A stretch of 55,987 bases of DNA from Lentisphaeria bacterium (lineage in GTDB: Bacteria > Verrucomicrobiota > Lentisphaeria > Victivallales > Victivallaceae): assembly GCA_018265615.1 (NCBI GenBank), contig JABLYX010000027.1, positions 1 to 55,987 of the forward strand. The letters run 5' to 3'. A program made the translations under genes and the position numbers. The notes under the pieces were generated by a model, which made no database searches, was not told the origin of the DNA, and saw only the letters and a program-made list of their open reading frames with translations. Of this stretch, positions 49,238-55,987 are shown piece after piece (within the stretch, counting starts at the first letter, position 1; every line of letters begins with the position of its first letter).

Positions 49238-52200
49238 ATGCATCAGAGCATCCGCCCGGAACGGGCTATTTTTTATGCGGGCGACACGGTGACCTTCACT
49301 CTCGAGGGGGTGGAGGGCCGGGCCGGGCGCGCGATTCTGCGGACAACCGTCGGCCGGGCCGCCGTGCGGCGGCGCGAGCTTGTCGAACACAGTGAAAAGG
49401 GGGCCGCGCTGCTCGGGATGGAGTGGCACGACATCCCGATGGAGCCGGTTTCCGACGGGACGTTCTCGCTGACGCTGCCGCTGGTCGAAGTCGGGGTTTT
49501 CGAGGCGAAATGCTGCTTCGTCCCGGCTGACCGTCCCGCCATCGAGTGGCCGGAGGAGGACAACTTCCGCATCAAGGTCGAATCCGCCGCCGGCATCTGC
49601 GGGAACACGATGTATTCGGCGTTCGTGCGGCAGTTCGGCGCGAACTGCTCGAAGCCGGTTTCGGAGCCGCTGCCCGAAACGCTGGGCGCGCTCGATGAGG
49701 CGGGGTATACGGTCATTCCGCCCTCCGGGACGTTCCGCGGGCTCTCCGCGCAGCTCGACCACATCTTCGGCGCCCTCGGCTGCAGGATCCTGCAGCTGCT
49801 GCCGATCCACCCGATGCCGACGCAGTACGGGCGCATGGGGCGCTACGGCAGCCCGTTCGCCGCGCTGGACTATTTCAGCATCGATCCGGCGCTGGCCGAT
49901 TTCGACCCGAAAGCGACGCCGATGGAGCAGTTCGGCGAGCTCGTCGACCAGGTTCATGCGCGCGGCGGCCGCATCTTCATGGATATCCCGGTGAACCACA
50001 CCGGCTGGGCCTCGAAGCTCCAGATGGAGCACCCGGACTATTTCGTGCGCGAGAAGGACGGCGCGTTCGTGAGCCCCGGCGCGTGGGGGGTCGTCTGGTC
50101 CGACCTCTGCAAGCTCAACTACCGGGAGCCGCAGGTCCACCGCCTCATGGCGAAGGTGTTCCTCTTCTGGTGCCGCCGCCGGGTCGACGGCTTCCGCTGC
50201 GACGCGGGCTACATGCTGCCGGCCGAGGCGTGGGAGTACATCATCCCGAAGGTCCGCAGCGAGTTCCCGGATACGGTGTTCCTGCTGGAGGGGCTCGGCG
50301 GCCCGCTGAAGGTGCAGGAGGAGCTGCTCGGAAAGGCCGGGCTGAACTGGGGATACTCCGAGCTTTTCCAGAACTATACGCGCGACGAGATCACCCGCTA
50401 TTTCCCGTACGTCGACCGCTGCAGCCAGAATTGCGGGACGCTCGTGAACTTCGCGGAAACCCACGACAACGCCCGGCTCGCCGCTTCCGGGAAAACCTAC
50501 GCGCGCCTCCGTTTCATGGTCGCCGCGATGCTGTCTGAGGACGGCGCGCTCGGCTTCGCGAACGGCGCGGAGTTCTATGCGACGGAGAAGATCGATGTGC
50601 ACGGCAACGCGGCGCTGAACTTCGGCGCGGAGCCGAACCTCGTCGGGCTGATCCGCAAGCTCAACACGCTGCTGGCCGACCACCCCGCTTTCCAGGCGTA
50701 CGCGAAAGTCGAGCTTGTGCAGGAGGGGCCGGGCAACGTCCTGGCGGTCCTGCGTACCGCGCCGGACGGGAACACGATCCTCGCGCTGCTGAACCTCGAC
50801 TGCGAAAACGGCGCGGCGGTGAACTGGAAAAGCGACCTCACGCCCGGCGCGGGCGTCGAGCTCCTCACGGAGAAAGAGGTGCGCTTCAGGCGGAACGGCG
50901 GGCTCGCCGCGCTCGACCTCGAGCCGGGCGGCGCGGCCTGTATCGGCTTCGACAATTACCGGATCGGCGAACGCTCCTGCCTGCTCGAGCCGGAGCGGGT
51001 CCGCCGCCAGCGCGCCGAGGCGATGGCGATGGCGGTCCAGGTCAGGCTCGCGGGGCTCACGGCCGGAAAAGCCGGGGCGGGGCGGGAGATGCTGCGGGAT
51101 CCGGAGGCGTTCTGCGCCGATCAGGTCACGGCGACGCTGCCGCCCGTGACCCATTACCGGGTCGAGAGCGACGCGAGGCGCTACGTCATGATCCCCCCGG
51201 GCGACATTCTGCTTGTCGAAGGGGCCCGGCGGTTCCGCATGGCGGTTTTCGACGGGAAGCAGGCGGTCTTCGTATCGCACAGTCTTGAAGCCGGCGACGG
51301 GCGGCACATCGTGTTGGCGCTCCTGCCGGAGAATCCGGGGAGCCGGGGGCGCGAATTCGCGATCCACATCTGCTGTTTCGGGGAGAATGACGAAGCGGTC
51401 CGCACACAGGGGCATCTGCTGCAGCTGCCGCCGGGCGGCCGGGTCCGGTTCCGGATGCGGTCCGGCGCGGCGGAGATCCGGGCGGGCGAACTGCTGGCTT
51501 TCTCCGCGAACGACCTCGGCGGGGCGAGCTTTTTCCGGGCCGCGTGGGGGGAATTGACGAGCAAATACGAGGCGGTCCTCGCGGCGAACGTGAACCCCGA
51601 TTATCCGGTCGACCGCCGCGTCATGTTCACGCGGCTGCGCGGCTGGCTGCTGGTCAACGGTTATTCGCAGGAGCTCGACGAGCGTTCGATCGAATCGTTC
51701 ACGGCCACTGCGGAGAACCGGGCGCGCTGGATTTTCTCGCTTCCGGCCGGGCAGGGGTGCCGGGTGCGGCTGGAGGTCGAGTTCGAGGGGGCCGAACGCG
51801 GCGACGCGGTCCGCTTCCGTTTCCGGCGGCCGGTCGTGAAGCGGGATTCCGGCGAAGCGTATATGCTCGACGACGCGACCACGGTCAGGCTGATCCTGCG
51901 GCCCGACCTGGAGGACCGGCTCAACCATCAGGTCACGAAGGCGTATTCGGGGCCGGAGAAGCGCTTCCCGGAGGCGGTGCGCGAAACCGCCGCCGGCTTC
52001 GAATTCACCCCCTCCGACTGCACGCTCGAGTTCCGGGTCGAGAACGGCGCGTTCCACCGCGAACCGGAGTGGTACTACCTCGTCGATCTCCCCGCCGAGC
52101 GCTATTACGGGCTCGAGGACAAGACCGACCTCTTCAGCCCGGGCTATATCGACATGACGCTTCCGGGCGGTGGCGAGGCCGGGCTGTACGCCGAAATCCG

Positions 52201-53455
52201 GAAGAGCGGCACGGCCTCTGAAAGTGCGAAGTTCTCTCCGCACGGCAGGGAGCCGTTCCCGGAAGAGACCGCGCCAGGCGCCCTCTTCGAGCCCGTGATG
52301 CGCCGTTTCATCGTGAAGCGGGACCGCGAGAACACGGTTATCGCCGGATATCCGTGGTTCCTCGACTGGGGCCGCGACACGCTGATTACGCTGCGCGGGC
52401 TGGTCGAAGGGGCGTTCGAGCGCGAAGCCGCCGCGATCATCCGCCAGTTTGCTTTGTTCGAACGGGACGGCACGATTCCGAACATGATCCGCGGGCTCGA
52501 CGACGGGAACCGCGACACGAGCGACGCGCCGCTCTACCTCATCGTCGCGGCGCGCGATTACGCGGACTGCCACTCCGGCGCGATTCTCGGTGTGCGGTGC
52601 GGCACGCGCACGCTCGGCGAGGTGCTGCGCTCGATCGTCGACCACTACCGTGAAGGCACGCCGAACGGGATCCGCATGGACGCCGGCTCCGGCCTTATTT
52701 TCAGCCCCCCGCACTTCACGTGGATGGATACGAACTTCCCCGCCGGCACGCCGCGCGAGGGGTATCCGATCGAGATCCAGGCGCTCTGGTACGCTTCGCT
52801 CGAATTCCTCGGGCGGGACGAGCCGGAGTATGCGCGCCTTGCGGAGCGCGTGCGCGGCAGCATTGAAGAGCTCTTCTTCCGCTCCGCGAACGGGCCGTTT
52901 TTCTGCAGCGACTGCCTGCACGCGAAGCCCGGCGTTCCGGCCCGCGACGCCGTGGCGGACGATCACAACCGCCCGAACCAGCTGCTGGCCGTCACGCTCG
53001 GCGCGGTGAGGGATCCGGAGAAACAGCGCGGCATCCTGAACGCCGCCGAGGAGCTGCTCGTGCCGGGCGGAATCCGCAGTCTGGCCGACCGGCCCGTCGC
53101 CTTCCGGCTCCCGGTCGAACGCGACGGCAGGCTGCTGAACGACCCCGCGTCCCCGTATCAGGGGTATTACCGCGGCCCGGAGGATACCGCCCGAAAGGTG
53201 TCGTACCACAACGGAACCGTCTGGTGCTGGCCGTTTCCGGCCTACTGCGAGGCGCTTTACCTGCTCGGCGGCGACCCTGTGCGCGAACGCGCGCTCTCCC
53301 TCCTGCTGTCGGCGGCGCACTACTTCGAAACCGGGGTGCCGGGGCAGCTGCCGGAGGTCGCCGACGGCGACTATCCGCACCGGCCCGGCGGCTGCGCGGC
53401 GCAGGCGTGGAGCGCGTCGGAGTTCTTCCGCGTTTACCGGATGCTGACCCGATGA
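49238..53455 (+). CDS. GH13-GH133 bifunctional glycogen debranching enzyme-like fusion
   Basis: A 1405-residue cytoplasmic protein. The N-terminal 110 residues are a beta-domain. A GH13 alpha-amylase-type barrel follows with D322 in DGFRCDAG (nucleophile), E351 in FLLEGLGG (acid/base) and D410 in ETHDN. From about residue 1030 comes an amylo-alpha-1,6-glucosidase (GH133) domain: GYPWFLDWGRDTLITLRG, NMIRGLDDGNRDTSDAPLY and YHNGTVWCWPFPAY. This is the two-active-site plan of eukaryotic debranching enzymes. The start with GAGG six bases upstream was chosen; in-frame ATGs at 49196 and 49220 are alternatives. Coupled to the next gene by ATGA. Confidence 0.85.
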   Translation: MHQSIRPERAIFYAGDTVTFTLEGVEGRAGRAILRTTVGRAAVRRRELVEHSEKGAALLGMEWHDIPMEPVSDGTFSLTLPLVEVGVFEAKCCFVPADRPAIEWPEEDNFRIKVESAAGICGNTMYSAFVRQFGANCSKPVSEPLPETLGALDEAGYTVIPPSGTFRGLSAQLDHIFGALGCRILQLLPIHPMPTQYGRMGRYGSPFAALDYFSIDPALADFDPKATPMEQFGELVDQVHARGGRIFMDIPVNHTGWASKLQMEHPDYFVREKDGAFVSPGAWGVVWSDLCKLNYREPQVHRLMAKVFLFWCRRRVDGFRCDAGYMLPAEAWEYIIPKVRSEFPDTVFLLEGLGGPLKVQEELLGKAGLNWGYSELFQNYTRDEITRYFPYVDRCSQNCGTLVNFAETHDNARLAASGKTYARLRFMVAAMLSEDGALGFANGAEFYATEKIDVHGNAALNFGAEPNLVGLIRKLNTLLADHPAFQAYAKVELVQEGPGNVLAVLRTAPDGNTILALLNLDCENGAAVNWKSDLTPGAGVELLTEKEVRFRRNGGLAALDLEPGGAACIGFDNYRIGERSCLLEPERVRRQRAEAMAMAVQVRLAGLTAGKAGAGREMLRDPEAFCADQVTATLPPVTHYRVESDARRYVMIPPGDILLVEGARRFRMAVFDGKQAVFVSHSLEAGDGRHIVLALLPENPGSRGREFAIHICCFGENDEAVRTQGHLLQLPPGGRVRFRMRSGAAEIRAGELLAFSANDLGGASFFRAAWGELTSKYEAVLAANVNPDYPVDRRVMFTRLRGWLLVNGYSQELDERSIESFTATAENRARWIFSLPAGQGCRVRLEVEFEGAERGDAVRFRFRRPVVKRDSGEAYMLDDATTVRLILRPDLEDRLNHQVTKAYSGPEKRFPEAVRETAAGFEFTPSDCTLEFRVENGAFHREPEWYYLVDLPAERYYGLEDKTDLFSPGYIDMTLPGGGEAGLYAEIRKSGTASESAKFSPHGREPFPEETAPGALFEPVMRRFIVKRDRENTVIAGYPWFLDWGRDTLITLRGLVEGAFEREAAAIIRQFALFERDGTIPNMIRGLDDGNRDTSDAPLYLIVAARDYADCHSGAILGVRCGTRTLGEVLRSIVDHYREGTPNGIRMDAGSGLIFSPPHFTWMDTNFPAGTPREGYPIEIQALWYASLEFLGRDEPEYARLAERVRGSIEELFFRSANGPFFCSDCLHAKPGVPARDAVADDHNRPNQLLAVTLGAVRDPEKQRGILNAAEELLVPGGIRSLADRPVAFRLPVERDGRLLNDPASPYQGYYRGPEDTARKVSYHNGTVWCWPFPAYCEALYLLGGDPVRERALSLLLSAAHYFETGVPGQLPEVADGDYPHRPGGCAAQAWSASEFFRVYRMLTR

Positions 53456-54975
53456 AGACGCTGTTCCGCAACCTGTGGCTGGCCGACGGGAGCGGGCTGC
53501 CGCTGCGCAGATGCGCGGTCCTCGCCGGAGACGGTACGGTCCTCGCCGTGGAGCCGGAGATGACCGCCTCCGCCGCGGAGCGCACGGTCGAGCTCGGCGG
53601 GCGGATTCTCGCGCCGGGATTCATCGACGTGCACGGCCACTCGGACCTTGCGCTGCAGGCGCGGCCGGAGGCGTTCGGGAAGGTTTCGCAGGGGATCACC
53701 TGCGAGGTCATGGGCAACTGCGGGCTGTCGGCCTTTCCGCTTTCGCCGCGCAACAGGGAGCACCTTCAGGAACTCTGGGCGCAGTACGGGACGGAGCTTG
53801 CGTGGGAGGATTTCGACGGATGGCGCGCCGCCCTCCTGGCGCGTTCCCCGAAGCTCCGCGTCGCGGCGCTGGCCGGGCACAACACGCTTCGCGCGGCCGT
53901 CGCGGGGTACGACTCCGGGGCGCTCGCCCCCGCGCAGCTCGAGGAGATGAAGCGCCTGCTGGAGCGCGAGCTCGGGGCCGGCGCGCTCGGGCTTTCGTCC
54001 GGGCTTCTGTACGTTCCGGGCAAATTCGCCCCGCCGGGCGAGATCGCGGAGCTCATGCGCGTGGCCGCCCGGCACGACAGGCTCTATGCGACGCACCTGC
54101 GCAGCGAGGGGGAGAAGCTTCTCGAATCGCTCGACGAGACGATCGAGTGCGCCCTCCGCTCCGGCCTGAAGAAGCTGCATATCAGCCACTTCAAGACGGC
54201 GGGGAAAGCGAACTGGGGCAAACTCGGCGCCGCGCTCGAACGGCTCGAAGCCGCCCGCGCGGAGGGGATCCGGGTCACGGTCGACCGCTATCCCTACACG
54301 GAGTCGATGACGCAGCTCAGTGTGATCCTGCCGGGGAAGGCGGGCGACCTCGACGACTCGTCGCTTGCGCGGCTGCTTGCGAACGCCGAAGAGCGGCAGC
54401 GCGCGGCACGGGAGCTCGCCGCGTCGCGCGACGCCGGTTACTGGGAGACGGTGACGCTCGTCTCGACGCGGGCCGCGAAGTTCCGGCAGGACGGCGGGCT
54501 GAGCATCGCCGCCCTTGCGGAGCGCGAAAACCGTTCTCCCGCAGGGCTCGTGGTCGATATCCTCGCCGCCGACGCCTCCGGGACGACCGCCGCGTTCCGC
54601 GGCATGTCGGAGGAGAATCTGCGCCGGATCCTCGCGCTGCCGTTCTGCATGATGGGCAGCGACGAGAACGCGCGTCCCGCCGACGATTCGATCGGGCGCT
54701 GCCATCCGCGCGGTTTCGGCAGCGCGGCGCGCTTTCTGCGGCTCCGGCTCGATGCGGGCTCCCCGATTGAAGCGGCGGTGCACCGGATGACCGGGCTCGC
54801 CGCCGAAACCTTCGGGCTCGAGGGGCAGGGCCGCATCACGCCGGGCTCCTGCGCCGATTTCGCGGCGTTCGATCCGGACGAAGTGGACGGGACGGCCGAC
54901 TTCGCGAATCCGCATACGCCCGCGGCCGGCATCCTCTTCACGATGATGGCGGGGGAGTTCACTTTCCGGGCTTGA
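53452..54975 (+). CDS. N-acyl-D-amino-acid deacylase (D-aminoacylase) family
   Basis: A 507-residue amidohydrolase-superfamily enzyme. The metal-binding HGHSD follows ILAPGFIDV. MGNCGLS supplies the bridging cysteine typical of D-aminoacylases; THLRSEG, ISHFKTAG and MMGSDENA provide the remaining ligands and substrate contacts. It would hydrolyse N-acyl-D-amino acids or, in relatives, D-dipeptides or isoaspartyl-type compounds. The start overlaps the stop of the debranching enzyme, though a functional link is not apparent. Confidence 0.88.
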   Translation: MKTLFRNLWLADGSGLPLRRCAVLAGDGTVLAVEPEMTASAAERTVELGGRILAPGFIDVHGHSDLALQARPEAFGKVSQGITCEVMGNCGLSAFPLSPRNREHLQELWAQYGTELAWEDFDGWRAALLARSPKLRVAALAGHNTLRAAVAGYDSGALAPAQLEEMKRLLERELGAGALGLSSGLLYVPGKFAPPGEIAELMRVAARHDRLYATHLRSEGEKLLESLDETIECALRSGLKKLHISHFKTAGKANWGKLGAALERLEAARAEGIRVTVDRYPYTESMTQLSVILPGKAGDLDDSSLARLLANAEERQRAARELAASRDAGYWETVTLVSTRAAKFRQDGGLSIAALAERENRSPAGLVVDILAADASGTTAAFRGMSEENLRRILALPFCMMGSDENARPADDSIGRCHPRGFGSAARFLRLRLDAGSPIEAAVHRMTGLAAETFGLEGQGRITPGSCADFAAFDPDEVDGTADFANPHTPAAGILFTMMAGEFTFRA

Positions 54976-55000
54976 CTTGAACCGGTTTCCGTGATATGGT
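54972..55000 (+). promoter_or_regulatory. Predicted promoter of the AraC regulator with AACCGGTT palindrome
   Basis: TTGACT, 17-bp spacer, TATGGT, starting inside the stop codon of the deacylase gene. TTGAACCGGTTTCC (54977-54990) fills most of the spacer and resembles the LacI-type palindrome near 27421. Confidence 0.45.
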
Positions 55001-55030
55001 ATCTGCTGCAGGAAAGGGCGGCGCGCGGTT

Positions 55031-55927
55031 ATGGAACAATCTTCGGCGAAAGCATCGGGAGTCTACCACCGGATCAGTTTTTTTTCGGATGAATTCCCGT
55101 TCAGCATCCACCGTGAATTCGACCGGCCGAGCGATTTCAACGAGTCGAAGCGGTTCCGGCGGGAGTTCTGGAAGATCGTTTATGTGATCGGCGGCCGGGG
55201 CGAGGAGATCGTGAACGAGACGCGCTACCCGGTCGGCCCCGGCACGATTTTTCTCGTGCACCCCGAGGATTCGACCACGTTCCGGATCGAGAGCGAAGCG
55301 CTCGAAATCTACAACATCCTGTTCATGCCGGAGCTGGTCCGCGACGGTGTGTGCGAACTCCAGGACGACTTCGATTTCTTCTCGATCATGCATTGGAACG
55401 GCCGGAAGGAGAAGGAGGAAACGGGGCTCTACATCGCGGAGAGCGACCCGGAGATCCGGCGGATCATCCGCACGCTGGAGCGGGAGTTCGACCGCATGCC
55501 GCAGAACTATCGCGCCCGGATCAGGCTCCTGTTGCTGGAACTGCTGATCCTCCTCGCGCGCAAAGCGGGGAAGCGGCTCCGCAACCGTGGTCCAGGGGCC
55601 GTCCGGCAATATGTCGATCACCTGATCGAAAGTTATTTTCGCGAAGAGTTCAAGCTCGGCTTTCTCGCGGAAAGGACCGGCATCGACAAAAGCCGCCTCT
55701 GCCGCCTCTATCGTGCGGGAGCCGGCATGACCATCATGGATGCGCTGCGTCTGCGCCGGCTGAATGAAGCCGCCGAGCAGTTGACCTGTACGAACCGGAC
55801 GGTTTCCGAAATCTGTTTCGGTTCCGGCTTCAACGACCTCAGCTACTTCTACCGCACCTTCACCGCGAAATTCGGCATGAATCCGGGCGAGTTCCGCCGC
55901 CGGTTCGTGAAGGAAGCGGAGGAGTGA
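55031..55927 (+). CDS. AraC-family transcriptional regulator with cupin sensor
   Basis: A 298-residue regulator. The N-terminal cupin-like domain (residues about 45-125: YVIGGRGEEIVNETRYPVGPGTIFLVHPEDSTTF) binds a ligand, probably a sugar. The C-terminal double helix-turn-helix (about 195-290) has FKLGFLAERTGIDKSRLCRLYRAGAGMTIMDALRLRRLNEAAEQL and ICFGSGFNDLSYFYRTFTAKFGMNPGEFRR. Its target genes are probably beyond the window. The remaining 60 bp to the window end show no feature. Confidence 0.92.
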   Translation: MEQSSAKASGVYHRISFFSDEFPFSIHREFDRPSDFNESKRFRREFWKIVYVIGGRGEEIVNETRYPVGPGTIFLVHPEDSTTFRIESEALEIYNILFMPELVRDGVCELQDDFDFFSIMHWNGRKEKEETGLYIAESDPEIRRIIRTLEREFDRMPQNYRARIRLLLLELLILLARKAGKRLRNRGPGAVRQYVDHLIESYFREEFKLGFLAERTGIDKSRLCRLYRAGAGMTIMDALRLRRLNEAAEQLTCTNRTVSEICFGSGFNDLSYFYRTFTAKFGMNPGEFRRRFVKEAEE

Positions 55928-55987
55928 CGGCGCGCGGCGGGGGAGGGCGACGCTTTTCCACGCTGTGTGTGTAAACATTGCCGTGGG

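Noticed and set aside
49217..53380. A 1387-codon open frame antisense to the debranching enzyme
   Set aside because: Same reverse-codon composition, no recognisable domain; the plus strand has intact GH13 and GH133 motifs.

Overview
The window looks like chromosomal DNA of a Gram-negative, carbohydrate-degrading member of the PVC group, most likely Lentisphaerota (Victivallis-like). This rests on high GC, an lpxA gene (so an LPS-type outer membrane), a lipoprotein, a periplasmic Prc protease, and above all seven separate pseudopilin-like genes (N-terminal FTLIELL...IAIIAIL...LLPAL) scattered among secreted carbohydrate-active enzymes and their regulators. The taxonomic call is an inference. 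No tRNA, rRNA, IS element, prophage or CRISPR array was seen. Genes are densely packed, often with ATGA or TGATG stop/start overlaps. Many start regions carry recognisable sigma70-type promoters with 16-17 bp spacers.

Layout. 1-11.5 kb: a pseudopilin followed by two tandem Asp-box (BNR) propeller proteins, a convergent pseudopilin, a GntR/LacI-hybrid regulator followed by a pseudopilin and a PL8-type polysaccharide lyase, then another convergent pseudopilin. 11.5-17.8 kb: an AT-rich gap with a strong terminator, a secreted HExxH protein with two Ig-like domains, a small membrane protein, and two related metallo-beta-lactamase-fold proteins around a pseudopilin. 17.9-22.9 kb: a ferredoxin/ASKHA protein, mutM, and an aminotransferase-lipoprotein-lexA operon. 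22.9-28.6 kb: a minus-strand GH5-pseudopilin-glycosidase operon divergent from a LacI regulator with operator-like palindromes. 28.7-34 kb: mostly housekeeping genes (WecG-type glycosyltransferase, DUF2752, NAD kinase, SpoU methyltransferase, lpxA, gpmI). 34-39.2 kb: a SulP permease with a hairpin in its leader, an MFS-HEAT fusion and a sugar isomerase-like TIM barrel. 39.3-43.4 kb: LacI regulator, pseudopilin, GH50-like hydrolase. 43.3-46.9 kb: a ferredoxin-nitroreductase/GntR pair divergent from an esterase/TauE pair around a perfect palindrome, then a 164-bp inverted-repeat element. 46.9-56 kb: Prc protease, a GH13-GH133 glycogen debranching fusion, an N-acyl-D-amino-acid deacylase and an AraC regulator.

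How the parts work together: three loci repeat one plan, a sugar-responsive type regulator next to a pseudopilin next to a secreted polysaccharide-active enzyme (GntR/PL8, LacI/GH5, LacI/GH50-like). The pseudopilins share two cysteines and a C-terminal DGH-type motif, and six of seven lack the glycine normally needed before the prepilin cleavage site. These regulator-pseudopilin-hydrolase cassettes are the best candidate for an undescribed system: substrate-specific surface or secretion partners for individual enzymes.
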